Positions 9,577-19,286 of a DNA stretch of 64,000 nt are shown piece by piece (within the stretch, counting starts at the first letter, position 1; the number at the start of each line of letters is the position of its first letter). Origin of the DNA: Oceanobacillus sp. FSL K6-2867 (GTDB lineage: Bacteria; Bacillota; Bacilli; Bacillales; Amphibacillaceae); contig NZ_CP150144.1 of the NCBI RefSeq assembly GCF_037963145.1, positions 4,337,832 through 4,401,831 of the forward strand, read 5' to 3'. The notes below the pieces were generated by a model. It had not been told where the DNA came from. It saw only the letters and a list, made by a program, of their open reading frames with translations, and did not search any database. Both the position numbers and the translations under genes were made by a program.

Positions 9577-11277
9577 TTATAAATTTGATTTAAATGCATT
9601 TGCAAGCTCAAGCATTTCTTTTGCATGCTCTTTCGCGGTTTCTGTTAATTTTGTTCCTGTAATCATTCGGCTTAATTCTTCCATTTGTTCTGTTTCAGAA
9701 AGTTCCTTTACACTTGTTGCAGTTCGATTATCCTTTTCATTTTTCTCAATAAATTTATGGGTATCTGCCATAGCAGCCACCTGTGGTAAGTGGGTTATGC
9801 ATAATACTTGAGAATCATTTGAGATTTGATAAATCTTTTCAGCAATTGCTTGTGCCACCCGTCCGCTGACACCAGTGTCAACTTCATCAAATATAACACT
9901 TGTAATGCCTTGATGCTTGGAAAATATATTTTTTAATGCAAGCATAATACGTGAAAGCTCTCCACCAGAAGCTACCTTCGTTAAATCCTTCAGCGGTTCG
10001 CCGCGATTGGTTGAAATGAGAAAACGAACACGGTCAAATCCATTTTTATGCAGATGAGCTTTCGTATTATATTTCTCATCAAATGCAATTGCAAAAGTAG
10101 CCTTTTCTAAATAAAGCTCCTTCATTTCAGCATGTATATCTTCGGTCAGACAATCTGCAGCATTTTTTCTGAGTTCATGGAGATGCTGCGCCTCAAGCAT
10201 AGCATCCTTTTCAGTTTCCTCAATCTGTTCAAGCAAAGCGTTTAAGTGCGAATCCTTATTCGTTATCTGCTCAATCTCTTCTTCTATTGTTGCCATGTAT
10301 CCGATAATTTCATTTACCGTATCGCCATATTTTCGTTTCAGCCTGTTAATTTCATCCAGTCTCGACTCGATTTCATTCAAGCGCTCTGGATCGAATTGAA
10401 GTGTATCGATATGATTGCGCAGCTCATATGTCAGCTCTTCCAATGCATAATAATGGTTAGAAAAATCCTCTGATTTCTCTGCTATATAATCATTAAATTT
10501 ACTGTTTTCCTGCAGACTAAGCTGTGCCTGATTTAACCAGTCTAAACCTCTTTGTTCACCGTATAGAGCATGGTATGCGTCATGTAAAGCAGTATGGATT
10601 CGCTCATAATTCGCAAGTGCTTTTCTTTCTTCTTCGAGCTGTATATCTTCATCAGGACTGAGATTTGCTTGTTCAAGCTCTTTTATCTGAAATTCTAATA
10701 GGTCTAAACGGTGAGCCATCTCCTGTTCATTATCATTTAACTTTTTATATCTGCTTTTTAAGCGAACTAACTTATCATAATGCTCCAAATATGCTTCTTT
10801 CGCTTTTGCAATCAATTTCGGCTCATAGAGGTCAAGAAATTCCAAATGATTGTCCGCATCCATCAATGATTGTGTTTCATGCTGGCTATGGATATCGATT
10901 AGCGTCTTTCCAAATTCACGTAATATTGCAAGTGTGACTAGCTTGCTATTCACACGACATATACTTTTTCCGGACCCAGTGATAATACGTTGTAATACCA
11001 CTTGATTATCCGATATTTCAATTCCATATTGATTACCAACAGAATATATTGGATGGTTTTTATTTTCAATTATAAATAAACCTTCTATTTCAGCTTTTTT
11101 CGCTTGATGCCTGACATATTCTACAGATCCTCTTCCTCCAGCTAGTAACTGTATAGCATCAATTATTATCGATTTTCCAGCACCAGTTTCACCAGTCAAA
11201 ACGGTAAGACCTTCATTAAACGTTATGGAAATTTGTTCGATGATTGCAAAATCCCGAATAGACAGCTCTGTAAGCAT
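9577..11277 (-). CDS. recN: DNA repair protein RecN
   Basis: SMC-like ATPase that gathers at double-strand breaks and tethers ends for recombination. The 566-residue protein has Walker A GETGAGKSIIIDA (about residues 30-42), long coiled-coil arms through the middle (Glu/Leu/Lys-rich, about 150-370), the ABC signature ASGGELSRIML, and Walker B VIFDEVDTG near the C-terminal third. A GGGGAGGA ribosome site precedes the ATG. It is downstream of ahrC in the conserved tlyA-ahrC-recN-spoIVB order. I saw no obvious LexA box in the 65-bp gap to ahrC. Confidence 0.97.
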   Translation of the reverse strand: MLTELSIRDFAIIEQISITFNEGLTVLTGETGAGKSIIIDAIQLLAGGRGSVEYVRHQAKKAEIEGLFIIENKNHPIYSVGNQYGIEISDNQVVLQRIITGSGKSICRVNSKLVTLAILREFGKTLIDIHSQHETQSLMDADNHLEFLDLYEPKLIAKAKEAYLEHYDKLVRLKSRYKKLNDNEQEMAHRLDLLEFQIKELEQANLSPDEDIQLEEERKALANYERIHTALHDAYHALYGEQRGLDWLNQAQLSLQENSKFNDYIAEKSEDFSNHYYALEELTYELRNHIDTLQFDPERLNEIESRLDEINRLKRKYGDTVNEIIGYMATIEEEIEQITNKDSHLNALLEQIEETEKDAMLEAQHLHELRKNAADCLTEDIHAEMKELYLEKATFAIAFDEKYNTKAHLHKNGFDRVRFLISTNRGEPLKDLTKVASGGELSRIMLALKNIFSKHQGITSVIFDEVDTGVSGRVAQAIAEKIYQISNDSQVLCITHLPQVAAMADTHKFIEKNEKDNRTATSVKELSETEQMEELSRMITGTKLTETAKEHAKEMLELANAFKSNL

Positions 11278-11342
11278 GGTTCATTGTCCTCCCCAATATA
11301 AAAATATCCTCTTTTTATAAATCATCTAAAAAGAGAACACGG

Positions 11343-11792
11343 TTAAAGCATATCAATAAATCGGTCTTTTATCTCTTCTGCCTGTTCCGGTGTTCTACAA
11401 ATAATTAAGCATGTATCATCACCACAAATCGTTCCCATTATTTCTTTCCAATCTAAATTATCAATAAGAACACCAACTGCATGTGCATTCCCTGGTAATG
11501 TACGGAGTACAATAAAATGACTTGCATGCTCTATTTTTACAAAGGCATCTATAATTAAACGCTTTAGTTTATCTAATGGGTTAAACCGCTGATCTGCAGG
11601 TAAACTATATTTGTATCGATTGCTTGATGTTGGAACTTTTACAAGGTGAAGCTCTTTAATATCTCTCGATACGGTTGCTTGTGTCACATTATAACCTGCT
11701 GCTTTTAATTGAGCTACTAGTTCATCCTGTGTTTCAATTTCATTTTCCGTAATCAGCTCCCGAATTTTAATATGACGTTGAACTTTACTCAT
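11343..11792 (-). CDS. ahrC: Arginine repressor ArgR/AhrC
   Basis: Hexameric arginine-sensing regulator: represses arginine biosynthesis and activates arginine catabolism. The 149-residue length is typical. The N-terminal winged helix-turn-helix (about 1-70) includes TQDELVAQL and [13 protein letters not shown]. The C-terminal oligomerisation/arginine-binding domain includes [13 protein letters not shown], with the Asp pair used for arginine binding. An AAAGGAGGT ribosome site lies just upstream. Its location between recN and tlyA is conserved in Bacillaceae. Confidence 0.97.
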   Translation of the reverse strand: MSKVQRHIKIRELITENEIETQDELVAQLKAAGYNVTQATVSRDIKELHLVKVPTSSNRYKYSLPADQRFNPLDKLKRLIIDAFVKIEHASHFIVLRTLPGNAHAVGVLIDNLDWKEIMGTICGDDTCLIICRTPEQAEEIKDRFIDML

Positions 11793-11861
11793 CGTACAAC
11801 ACCTCCTTTATCAGCCTTTTTAGTTTTCAGTATATTTTTTAATCTTTCTTTCATCATTTTG

Positions 11862-12683
11862 TCAGTTGCTGGGGTACAGAATTTGGTGCGCATTTTCCAC
11901 TGTTTTAGCAATCAAGATTGGTTCGTTATCCATTAGTGGATTCTCTTTTTTCCATCCAAAATGTACAAGAAATTCGATATTTCCTTCCCCTCCTGTAATT
12001 GGGGAATAGGTCAGGTTTAGTGTTTGATACCCTTCATTTTCGGCAAAATCGATAGTTTTTTTCAAAACTTCCTGGTGCACCAAAGGATCTCGAACGATTC
12101 CTTTGTTCCCGACTTGCTCTTTCCTAGCTTCAAACTGTGGTTTTATTAATGCAATCACATCACTATTTTTTGCTAATAAGCCACTAAGTACAGGAAGAAT
12201 GAGTTTTAAGGAGATAAATGATACATCAATTGACGCTAGATCTGGTACTCCATTTTTTAACATATCTACTGTCACATGTCGAAAGTTTGTTCGCTCCATA
12301 ACAATAACACGCTCATCACTTCTCAGCTTCCAGTCAAGCTGATTATAACCAACATCAATCGCATAGCTTAACTTCGCCCCTTGTTGCAACGCACAATCAG
12401 TAAAGCCTCCAGTAGAAGAACCAATATCAATAAATACTCGTCCGCTTGCGTCTATAGAAAAATAACTTAATGCCTTTTCTAATTTTAGCCCTCCACGACC
12501 AACGTAAGGCAAAGTTTTCTTTTTTAACGTTAAAGGGATATGGGAATCAATTTTCATCCCTGGTTTGTCTAAGCGCACTTGGTTTGAAAAAACCTGACCA
12601 GCCATTATCACACGCTTAGCTTTGTCCAAGTTTTCGATCAGTTCTTTTTCGACTAATAATTCATCCAGTCTTATTTTAGCCAT
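11862..12683 (-). CDS. yqxC: TlyA family RNA 2'-O-methyltransferase
   Basis: Predicted rRNA cytidine-2'-O-methyltransferase or haemolysin-like protein. The N-terminus is an S4 RNA-binding domain (RLDELLVEKELIENLDKAKR, about residues 5-65). The C-terminus is an FtsJ-type methyltransferase with the SAM-binding motif FIDIGSSTGGFTDCALQQGA. The 273-residue length fits TlyA. It precedes ahrC and recN. In B. subtilis dxs lies between ispA and this gene; here only about 100 bp separate them. The ribosomal target is inferred from mycobacterial TlyA. Confidence 0.92.
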   Translation of the reverse strand: MAKIRLDELLVEKELIENLDKAKRVIMAGQVFSNQVRLDKPGMKIDSHIPLTLKKKTLPYVGRGGLKLEKALSYFSIDASGRVFIDIGSSTGGFTDCALQQGAKLSYAIDVGYNQLDWKLRSDERVIVMERTNFRHVTVDMLKNGVPDLASIDVSFISLKLILPVLSGLLAKNSDVIALIKPQFEARKEQVGNKGIVRDPLVHQEVLKKTIDFAENEGYQTLNLTYSPITGGEGNIEFLVHFGWKKENPLMDNEPILIAKTVENAHQILYPSN

Positions 12684-12784
12684 TTCTAAATTCCTTTACT
12701 AGTAACTATTTTATATACAGTTTAATATTACCCCATTAAATAGAGGACGCCGAAAAAAATTCGTGTCGTCCTACTATATTAGGC

Positions 12785-13669
12785 TTAATGATCTCGATTA
12801 CTGAAATAATCCGTTAAATCCATCAAAGCAGAACTTGCTGCTCCAGCTTTTTGCAATGCTTCTTTTGCTTTTTCAGCATAAGTTTCTTTTTGCTTAATTG
12901 CACCGTCGATACCAAGCAATTTAGGGTACGTGCTTTTTTGATTGTCTTCATCACTGCCGACTGGTTTTCCAAGTTTTTCCTCATCTCCAGTAACATCCAG
13001 AATATCGTCCTGAACTTGAAAAATAAGTCCAAGATAATAGGCGAATGTTGTCAGATGCTCCAGCTGCTCTTTTGTAGCCTTTCCTAACATAGCACCAGAC
13101 AAAATTGCTGTCCGAACAAGCTCCCCAGTTTTCAATGCATGGATTCGTTCCATCTCTTCTAAGGATATTGGTCTATTTTCTGCTTCCATATCAAGAAATT
13201 GTCCACCAACCATACCAGATGGCCCACTGCTTGATGCTAACATTTTAATAAGATTAACTTTTTCTTCAGCCGTAAGCAATGGATCATTCGCAATAATTTC
13301 AAAGCTATATGTTAATAATGCATCTCCAGCCAAAATTGCTGTTGCTTCGTCAAACATTTTATGATTAGTCGGTTTTCCTCGTCTAAGATCATCATTATCC
13401 ATTGCTGGAAGGTCATCATGTATTAATGAGTACGTATGAATCATTTCCAAGGCAATAGCAGAGGAAAGAACCTTCTCTACTTGCTGACCATACGCTTCGT
13501 AGCTGGCAATCATAAGAATTGGCCGTAATCTTTTTCCACCAGCTTCCAAGGAATAAAGCATGGATTCTTTTAATCGCGAATGCATGTTTAGATTACGCAG
13601 ATAGTGATCAAATTCATTCTCGATTTTAGCTTTATACTTCGTTATATATTCTGAAAGATTTGCATTCAC
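12785..13669 (-). CDS. ispA: Geranyl/farnesyl diphosphate synthase
   Basis: Condenses isopentenyl diphosphate with allylic diphosphates to make farnesyl diphosphate for undecaprenyl, quinone and hopanoid-type lipids. The 294-residue protein has the first aspartate-rich motif in LIHDDLPAMDNDD (followed by LRRGKPTNH) and the second, DDILD, near residue 222. It starts at GTG 13669, three bases after the xseB stop, with the ribosome site inside the xseB end. It is the last gene of the xseA-xseB-ispA unit. Confidence 0.96.
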   Translation of the reverse strand: MNANLSEYITKYKAKIENEFDHYLRNLNMHSRLKESMLYSLEAGGKRLRPILMIASYEAYGQQVEKVLSSAIALEMIHTYSLIHDDLPAMDNDDLRRGKPTNHKMFDEATAILAGDALLTYSFEIIANDPLLTAEEKVNLIKMLASSSGPSGMVGGQFLDMEAENRPISLEEMERIHALKTGELVRTAILSGAMLGKATKEQLEHLTTFAYYLGLIFQVQDDILDVTGDEEKLGKPVGSDEDNQKSTYPKLLGIDGAIKQKETYAEKAKEALQKAGAASSALMDLTDYFSNRDH

Positions 13670-13672
13670 CTT

Positions 13673-13903
13673 TTATTCTTCCTCCTGTATATCGAATGGC
13701 ACTACTTCACCTTGTTCATTCATAATTTGAGTCATTTTTTCTTGTACATGCTTAAGTTTATCCCCGCATATTTTCGATAAATTCATTCCATCCTGATAAT
13801 AATTAATCGCCTTTTCTAATGGGACATCTCCCTCTTCCAGCTTAGAGACGATTTCTTCAAGCTTATTCATCGCTTCTTCAAATGATATATCTTCATTTTT
13901 CAT
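13673..13903 (-). CDS. xseB: Exodeoxyribonuclease VII small subunit
   Basis: Small helical subunit of ExoVII, which degrades single-stranded DNA to oligonucleotides. The 76-residue protein has the family pattern [20 protein letters not shown] and [14 protein letters not shown], forming a coiled-coil hairpin. It overlaps the end of xseA by 11 bp, which suggests translational coupling and fixed subunit ratios. Confidence 0.96.
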   Translation of the reverse strand: MKNEDISFEEAMNKLEEIVSKLEEGDVPLEKAINYYQDGMNLSKICGDKLKHVQEKMTQIMNEQGEVVPFDIQEEE

Positions 13904-15248
13904 TTGCAGTTCCCTCCTCTACCTTTAATACTTTACAACTTAACTGGCCATCGTGCAGGCGAACCGTTATATTATCATTTTTATCTACGCGCGAAACAGA
14001 TTTAATCATTTCTCCATGAGTTGAATATGGTAAAGCAAATCCGCGTTTCATAATCTCCAGGGGATTAACCAAAGACAATTTGTCTATAGCATTGGCTAAT
14101 TTTATTTCATGCTGGTTCATAATTTGTGTCATATAATAATGCTGCTGCCTTAACGCTTTATTTAAATTTGATTGTGCCTGTTCTATCTGTTTATTAGGAT
14201 GCTGTGCTTGAAGACGTTTAATCAGATAACTAAAAGCTTGTTCCTGTTCGTTAGTTTTCTTTTGCATACTGCGTTGTAATTGCTCAATCTGTTTATCCAA
14301 TTCCTGTTCCTTTTGTTTAATCAGTTGTTCTGGATAACGAAATGCATAAGACTGCATAATTCTTGCAAGATACTGTTTATGATTAATAATCTCTCGCTCC
14401 ATGTTTCTGATTAAAATTTTCCGAAGTGTCCCTATCCTATCAGCTAATTCGACTTTTGATGGGACTGCAAGCTCTGCTGCACCTGTTGGTGTTGGAGCAC
14501 GTAAGTCTGAAACAAAATCAATTATTGTTGTATCTGTTTCATGACCTACAGCTGAAATAACTGGAATTCTCGATGCAAAAATTGCACGGGCTACGATTTC
14601 TTCATTGAAGCTCCATAACTCCTCAATTGAGCCACCACCCCGACCAACAATCAATGTATCGAAATGTCCTCTTTCATTTGCTGTATCAATCGCATTTTTT
14701 ATGGAAGCTGCCGCGTTTGCACCTTGGACGAGTACTGGAAGCACAGTAATTGCACAACTTGGGTAACGTCGTTTAATTGTCGTTATAATATCTCTTATGG
14801 CAGCCCCAGTTGGCGATGTGATAACGCCAATATGTTCTGGAAAGGCTGGTATGTCTTTTTTATGAATTGGGTCAAAAAGACCTTCTTTATGTAGTTTATC
14901 CTTCAATTGTTCAAAAGCTAAATACAGCGCTCCAATACCATCAGGTTCCATTTGTGTGATATAAAGCTGATATTGTCCGTAAGCCTCATATACACTGATT
15001 TCCCCTTTAATCAGTACATTCATCCCATTTTCTGGCTGGAACTTCATGTTTCGATTATTTCCGGCAAACATTACGGCTTGGATTCTTGTTTGATCATCCT
15101 TAATGGTCATGTACATATGGCCACGGGTATGGTGCTTAAAATTGGAAATTTCACCCCTGAGCCATATATTATGGAGATGTGGATCCATATCTATTTTACG
15201 CTTCATATATTTTGTCAGTGCGGTGACTGTCAAATATTTATCCTTCAA
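13893..15248 (-). CDS. xseA: Exodeoxyribonuclease VII large subunit
   Basis: Catalytic subunit of ExoVII. The 451-residue protein has an N-terminal OB fold (about residues 1-100), then the nuclease domain with [13 protein letters not shown], the conserved [16 protein letters not shown] and [17 protein letters not shown] segments, and a long C-terminal coiled coil (about 280-400) that binds XseB. It begins with TTG at 15248, overlapping folD by 11 bp, so the two are probably translationally coupled. Confidence 0.96.
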   Translation of the reverse strand: MKDKYLTVTALTKYMKRKIDMDPHLHNIWLRGEISNFKHHTRGHMYMTIKDDQTRIQAVMFAGNNRNMKFQPENGMNVLIKGEISVYEAYGQYQLYITQMEPDGIGALYLAFEQLKDKLHKEGLFDPIHKKDIPAFPEHIGVITSPTGAAIRDIITTIKRRYPSCAITVLPVLVQGANAAASIKNAIDTANERGHFDTLIVGRGGGSIEELWSFNEEIVARAIFASRIPVISAVGHETDTTIIDFVSDLRAPTPTGAAELAVPSKVELADRIGTLRKILIRNMEREIINHKQYLARIMQSYAFRYPEQLIKQKEQELDKQIEQLQRSMQKKTNEQEQAFSYLIKRLQAQHPNKQIEQAQSNLNKALRQQHYYMTQIMNQHEIKLANAIDKLSLVNPLEIMKRGFALPYSTHGEMIKSVSRVDKNDNITVRLHDGQLSCKVLKVEEGTANEK

Positions 15249-16098
15249 TTTTGGACAATCCCTTTGCAGCCTTGATTGTGTTTTTCAGCAACATCGTAAT
15301 TGTCATTGGTCCAACGCCTCTTGGTACTGGCGTAATATACGATGCTTTCTCTTTTGCATTTTCAAAATCTACATCCCCAGTTAATGAACCATTCTCTAAT
15401 CGATTGATTCCAACATCAATTACAACCGCTCCTTCTTTTACATACTCAGCAGTGATTGCATGTGCTCTTCCAATAGCAGCGATTAATATGTCTGCATTTG
15501 ACGCGATCTCTTGAAGGTTTTTTGTTCGAGAATGACAGTAAGTAACTGTTGCATTTTCATTGAGCAATAATTGTCCAATCGGCTTACCTACAATGTTACT
15601 TCGGCCAATAATTACCGCGTGCTTACCTTCAATTTCAATATCCTTTGATTTTAACATCGTAATAATGCCATATGGAGTGCACGGAAGGAACGTATCTTCT
15701 CCAGTCATCATTTTTCCAATGCTAATCGGATGAAATCCATCAACATCTTTATTTGGATGTATTGTTTCAATTACTTTCTCTTCTCTGATTTGCTCTGGAA
15801 GCGGAAGTTGTACAAGTATACCATGGACAGTCTTATCTTCATTCAGCTCCTGTATCAATTGCAGTAATTCTGCTTCTGAAGTCGATGCAGACAATTCGAT
15901 TAATGATGATGAAATCCCTGTTTCTGCAGCAGCCTTTTCTTTTCCCTTTACATACGATTTAGAGGCAGGATTCTCTCCTACAAGAACTACTGTTAAATGC
16001 GGTGTAAGCCCAAGCTCTTTAAGCTTTTCCACTTCCTCTTTCATTTCTAGCTTTAATTCTGTAGATAATTCTTTCCCGTTGATAATTTCTGCTGTCAT
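15238..16098 (-). CDS. folD: Bifunctional methylenetetrahydrofolate dehydrogenase/cyclohydrolase FolD
   Basis: Converts 5,10-methylene-THF to 10-formyl-THF (NADP+-dependent dehydrogenase and cyclohydrolase). The 286-residue protein has the catalytic region SYVKGKEKAA, the PCTPYGI segment and the Rossmann motif VIIGRSNIVGKPIGQLL. It is between nusB (16 bp upstream) and xseA (overlapping). It connects to the one-carbon supply from the glycine cleavage operon in this same window, at 33,000-37,000. Confidence 0.97.
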   Translation of the reverse strand: MTAEIINGKELSTELKLEMKEEVEKLKELGLTPHLTVVLVGENPASKSYVKGKEKAAAETGISSSLIELSASTSEAELLQLIQELNEDKTVHGILVQLPLPEQIREEKVIETIHPNKDVDGFHPISIGKMMTGEDTFLPCTPYGIITMLKSKDIEIEGKHAVIIGRSNIVGKPIGQLLLNENATVTYCHSRTKNLQEIASNADILIAAIGRAHAITAEYVKEGAVVIDVGINRLENGSLTGDVDFENAKEKASYITPVPRGVGPMTITMLLKNTIKAAKGLSKIEG

Positions 16099-16114
16099 AC
16101 TCCCCTACCCTTTC

Positions 16115-16495
16115 TTAGTCTACAATTTTGGATAAAACACCATTAATAAACTTACCTGATTTATCGTCACCATATGTATTACCTAATTCTACAGCTTCAT
16201 TAATTGATACATTATTAGGTATATCTTCCATATAACGTAATTCATATGTAGCGATACGTAAGATCGTACGCTCAACTGAAGCAACACGATTTAATGTCCA
16301 ATTTTCAAGGTTTTCAGAAATAATTGAGTCAATGTCAAATTTATGTGCGGTAACCCCTTCTACTAACCCTTTTAAAAAAGCATCAGGCTCTTCGTTTTCT
16401 AAAAAATCACGGATTAACTCTTGAGGTTCATTATCATTTATATCTAATTGAAACAGTATTTGAAATGCTTTTTCTCTGGCGGTATGTCGTTTCAT
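16115..16495 (-). CDS. nusB: Transcription antitermination factor NusB
   Basis: All-helical RNA-binding protein that with NusE forms the rRNA antitermination complex. The 126-residue protein has the [17 protein letters not shown]-terminus and the [19 protein letters not shown] and [18 protein letters not shown] segments, all diagnostic. It is the first gene of a nusB-folD-xseA-xseB-ispA unit, separated from yqhY by a terminator-like hairpin. Confidence 0.96.
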   Translation of the reverse strand: MKRHTAREKAFQILFQLDINDNEPQELIRDFLENEEPDAFLKGLVEGVTAHKFDIDSIISENLENWTLNRVASVERTILRIATYELRYMEDIPNNVSINEAVELGNTYGDDKSGKFINGVLSKIVD

Positions 16496-16595
16496 TATTT
16501 ATAGCTCCTTTATATGCAGCCGCAATTTATTGTATCTCCTTCAAATAATAACATGATTGATTAGTCAATGCTAGAATGTATGGAGAATAAATAAA

Positions 16596-16624
16596 GCACA
16601 GGCCTCGGTAGCCTCGGCCTGTGC
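16596..16624 (-). terminator. Terminator between yqhY and nusB
   Basis: GC-rich 9-bp stem GCACAGGCC / GGCCTGTGC followed leftward by TTTATTTATT. It separates the accBC-yqhY unit from nusB. Confidence 0.75.
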
Positions 16625-16634
16625 ATGCTAATAT

Positions 16635-17030
16635 TTATTCCTGTGCTTCTGCGTCTTCTCTGCCACTCATTTGTACACCGACTACATGAACATTAATTTC
16701 TTTTAACTCTAGTGCAGTCATATTTGTTAATGTTTGTCTAATATTTGTTTGAAGTTTCTGGGCTACTTGTGGAATAGAAACTCCAAAGTTTAATATAACA
16801 TACACGTCAATGGAAACCCCATCATCTAGAAGCTCTACTTTAATACCTTTATTATGCGCTTTTTTGCCAAAACGTTCGGCCACTCCAGTTGCAAAATTGC
16901 CTCGCATTGCATGGACACCTTCTACTTCGGTGGCAGCAATTCCTGCAATCACTTCTATAACCTCAGGAGCAATCTCTACTTTCCCTAAAGCAGTATTGTC
17001 ACTTACATTTAACAATGGTTGTTCACTCAT
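16635..17030 (-). CDS. yqhY: Asp23/Gls24 family protein YqhY
   Basis: A 131-residue DUF322/Asp23 protein: IAPEVIEVIAGIAATEVEGVHAM, then GIKVELLDDGVSIDVYVILNFGVSIPQVA. In B. subtilis yqhY is co-transcribed with accBC, and its loss disturbs acetyl-CoA carboxylase control. The same three-gene arrangement is seen here (accB, accC, yqhY). An AGGAGTG ribosome site precedes the ATG. Molecular function is unresolved; a link to malonyl-CoA/fatty-acid control is inferred from the conserved context. Confidence 0.9.
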   Translation of the reverse strand: MSEQPLLNVSDNTALGKVEIAPEVIEVIAGIAATEVEGVHAMRGNFATGVAERFGKKAHNKGIKVELLDDGVSIDVYVILNFGVSIPQVAQKLQTNIRQTLTNMTALELKEINVHVVGVQMSGREDAEAQE

Positions 17031-17057
17031 GCTATCACTCCTATTATTTGGAAATAA

Positions 17058-18416
17058 TTACGCTTTGTCTTCAAGTATTGGATGTTCTTCCAGGAAGTTC
17101 GTATTGAAATCACCATTAATAAATACATCATTACTCATAATTAAACGATGGAATGGAATTGTTGTATGCACACCTTCGATAACAAACTCATCCAATGCAC
17201 GTTTCATTCGCTTAATTGCTTCCTCTCTCGTAGGCGCATATGTGATCAGCTTAGCAATCATGGAATCATAGTATGGTGGTATTTTATAACCGGAATAAGC
17301 TGCAGAGTCAATTCGAACCCCGAGCCCGCCTGGAGGTAAATACATATCAATCTCACCTGCTGAAGGCATGAAATTTTTAAATGGGTTTTCTGCATTTATA
17401 CGACATTCAATCGACCAGCCATCAAACTCGATATCTGCTTGCTCGAAGGATAGCTTCTCCCCGTTCGCAATTCGAATTTGCTCTTTAATTAAATCAATAC
17501 CAGTTACCATCTCTGTAACGGGATGCTCTACCTGGATACGGGTATTCATTTCCATAAAGTAAAATTGCTGACTCTTGCGATCAAAAATAAATTCAATCGT
17601 ACCAGCACCAACATAATTAACAGCTTTAGCTGCATTTACAGAAGCTTCTCCCATTTGCTTACGGATTTCTGGAGTTAATGCAGGAGATGGAGTCTCTTCA
17701 ACCAGTTTCTGGAGCCTTCTTTGGATTGAACAATCTCTTTCACCTAGATGAACTGTGTTGCCATATGTGTCTGCTAAAACTTGAATTTCAACGTGACGGA
17801 AATCTTCAATAAATTTCTCAATATATACACCAGGATTACCGAAAGCTGTTTCTGCTTCCTTCTGTGTTACTTGAATACCTTTGACAAGTTCTTCTTCTGA
17901 ACGTGCAACACGGATTCCTTTACCGCCTCCGCCTGCAGTAGCCTTAATAATAACTGGATATCCGATTTCTGCAGCAACTTCTTTTGCTTGTGCTTCATCT
18001 TCAACAATTCCGTCAGAACCTGGAACGATTGGCACATCGGCTTGTTTCATTGTTTCTCTTGCAACATCTTTTATCCCCATTTTCTGAATCGCTTCTGGTG
18101 AAGGTCCAACAAAAGTAATATTGCATTCCCTGCAAATTTCAGCAAAATCAGCATTCTCAGCTAAAAATCCATAGCCAGGGTGAATCGCATCTACATTCGT
18201 CATGGTTGCAACGCTAATAATATTTGTGAAATTCAAATAGCTGTCTTTACTTAGTTTGGGACCAACACAATATGCCTCGTCAGCTAGTTGAACATGTAAT
18301 GATTCTTTATCTGCTTCAGAGTATATCGCAACCGTTTCAATATCAAGTTCTTTACAAGCTCGAATAATACGAACTGCAATCTCTCCTCTGTTAGCAATTA
18401 AAACCTTTTTAATCAA
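17058..18416 (-). CDS. accC: Acetyl-CoA carboxylase, biotin carboxylase subunit
   Basis: ATP- and bicarbonate-dependent carboxylation of biotin on AccB, the first half of malonyl-CoA synthesis. The biotin carboxylase N-domain starts [16 protein letters not shown]. The ATP-grasp glycine loop [14 protein letters not shown] and the catalytic ERDCSIQRR and [14 protein letters not shown] segments are present. The open frame extends to 18467, but the upstream ATG at 18425 abuts its ribosome site. TTG at 18416 has AAGGAG at 8-9 nt and gives 452 residues, matching the family. The gap to accB is 13 bp. Confidence 0.96.
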   Translation of the reverse strand: MIKKVLIANRGEIAVRIIRACKELDIETVAIYSEADKESLHVQLADEAYCVGPKLSKDSYLNFTNIISVATMTNVDAIHPGYGFLAENADFAEICRECNITFVGPSPEAIQKMGIKDVARETMKQADVPIVPGSDGIVEDEAQAKEVAAEIGYPVIIKATAGGGGKGIRVARSEEELVKGIQVTQKEAETAFGNPGVYIEKFIEDFRHVEIQVLADTYGNTVHLGERDCSIQRRLQKLVEETPSPALTPEIRKQMGEASVNAAKAVNYVGAGTIEFIFDRKSQQFYFMEMNTRIQVEHPVTEMVTGIDLIKEQIRIANGEKLSFEQADIEFDGWSIECRINAENPFKNFMPSAGEIDMYLPPGGLGVRIDSAAYSGYKIPPYYDSMIAKLITYAPTREEAIKRMKRALDEFVIEGVHTTIPFHRLIMSNDVFINGDFNTNFLEEHPILEDKA

Positions 18417-18429
18417 TTGCGACATCTCC

Positions 18430-18912
18430 TTACTTCTTAACTCTGAATAATGGTTGACCGTACTCAACTAGTTCACCATTTTCAACAAGTACTTCTACGA
18501 TTTCACCAGAGACTTCCGCTTCAATCTCATTAAATAATTTCATTGCTTCAACAATACATACGACCGTATTTGCTTCTACAGAACTTCCTTTTGAAACAAA
18601 TGGGTCACTTTCTGGTGAAGAAGCAGCGTAAAATGTTCCAACCATTGGAGATACAATTTCATGATCATAATCTGCAGTTTTTGCAGCAGCTGGTTGTACT
18701 TCAGGACTCACAGGCTGTTCTTCTGCTACCTGAACCTGAGGTTTTGCTTGCACAGGTTTAGCCTGAACAGTGGCCTCTGAAACAACAGCTATGTTTTCAT
18801 TGCCTGCTTTTTTCAATGATACAGTCGCACCTTCTGCCTCATAAGTAAATTCCGTAATGGAAGATTGATCGATTAGTTCTATAATCTCACGTAATTCTTG
18901 TACTTTTAACAT
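18430..18912 (-). CDS. accB: Acetyl-CoA carboxylase biotin carboxyl carrier protein
   Basis: Carries biotin between AccC and the AccDA carboxyltransferase. The 160-residue protein has an N-terminal helical region, a Pro/Ala/Gln-rich linker (about residues 48-80) and a C-terminal biotinyl domain with the lysine acceptor in [13 protein letters not shown]. The ATG at 18912 has an AGGAG site; an in-frame ATG at 18936 is not preferred. A FapR-like operator lies about 60 bp upstream. Confidence 0.96.
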   Translation of the reverse strand: MLKVQELREIIELIDQSSITEFTYEAEGATVSLKKAGNENIAVVSEATVQAKPVQAKPQVQVAEEQPVSPEVQPAAAKTADYDHEIVSPMVGTFYAASSPESDPFVSKGSSVEANTVVCIVEAMKLFNEIEAEVSGEIVEVLVENGELVEYGQPLFRVKK

Positions 18913-18971
18913 GTCTTGCACTCCTCTTATTTTCAAGATCGTTTATTAATTATTTGTACAATATCAAGCTT

Positions 18972-18988
18972 TTAATATTAGGTACTAA
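18972..18988 (-). promoter_or_regulatory. Candidate FapR operator upstream of accBC
   Basis: Leftward strand reads TTAGTACCTAATATTAA, closely resembling the FapR palindrome known from B. subtilis fatty-acid genes (TTAGTACCTGATACTAA type). It lies just downstream of a SigA-like promoter, where binding would block transcription until malonyl-CoA releases FapR. Confidence 0.72.
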
Positions 18989-19002
18989 TAATTCCTCCTA
19001 AC

Positions 19003-19032
19003 ATTTTACGATAAAACATTGTAAAACATCAA
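19003..19032 (-). promoter_or_regulatory. SigA-like promoter of accBC-yqhY
   Basis: TTGATG, 18-nt spacer, TAAAAT on the leftward strand. The predicted start site falls beside the FapR-like operator. Confidence 0.55.
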
Positions 19033-19202
19033 GCCTTGGATATATTTAAGTCCATTTTAAAAATACCTCTGCGTTTAATTATAGCAGTATTGCTGGTGCA
19101 ATGCGAATTGAAAGATATATTTATGGATAAGCCTTACAGTCGTCAAATCTTTATAGTAACTTGATAAATACTTACCACTATAAAGTGTCCAAACTAAATA
19201 AG

Positions 19203-19232
19203 AAATCCAGACTTAGAATAACGTCTGGATTT
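19203..19232 (-). terminator. Terminator after the spoIIIA operon
   Basis: 10-bp stem AAATCCAGAC / GTCTGGATTT with a short T run, about 55 bp beyond the spoIIIAH stop. The rest of the 374-bp gap between accB and spoIIIAH (18913-19286) holds the accB promoter and operator and no supportable gene. Confidence 0.7.
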
Positions 19233-19286
19233 ACAAGCTATGAAATATTGATTGAATTACCTAACTCTATAAAGTGATCGTTATAT

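Noticed and set aside
12743..12770. Hairpin GGACG...CGTCC between ispA and tlyA as terminator
   Set aside because: Stem of only five continuous pairs, a mismatched inner part and no clean T run.
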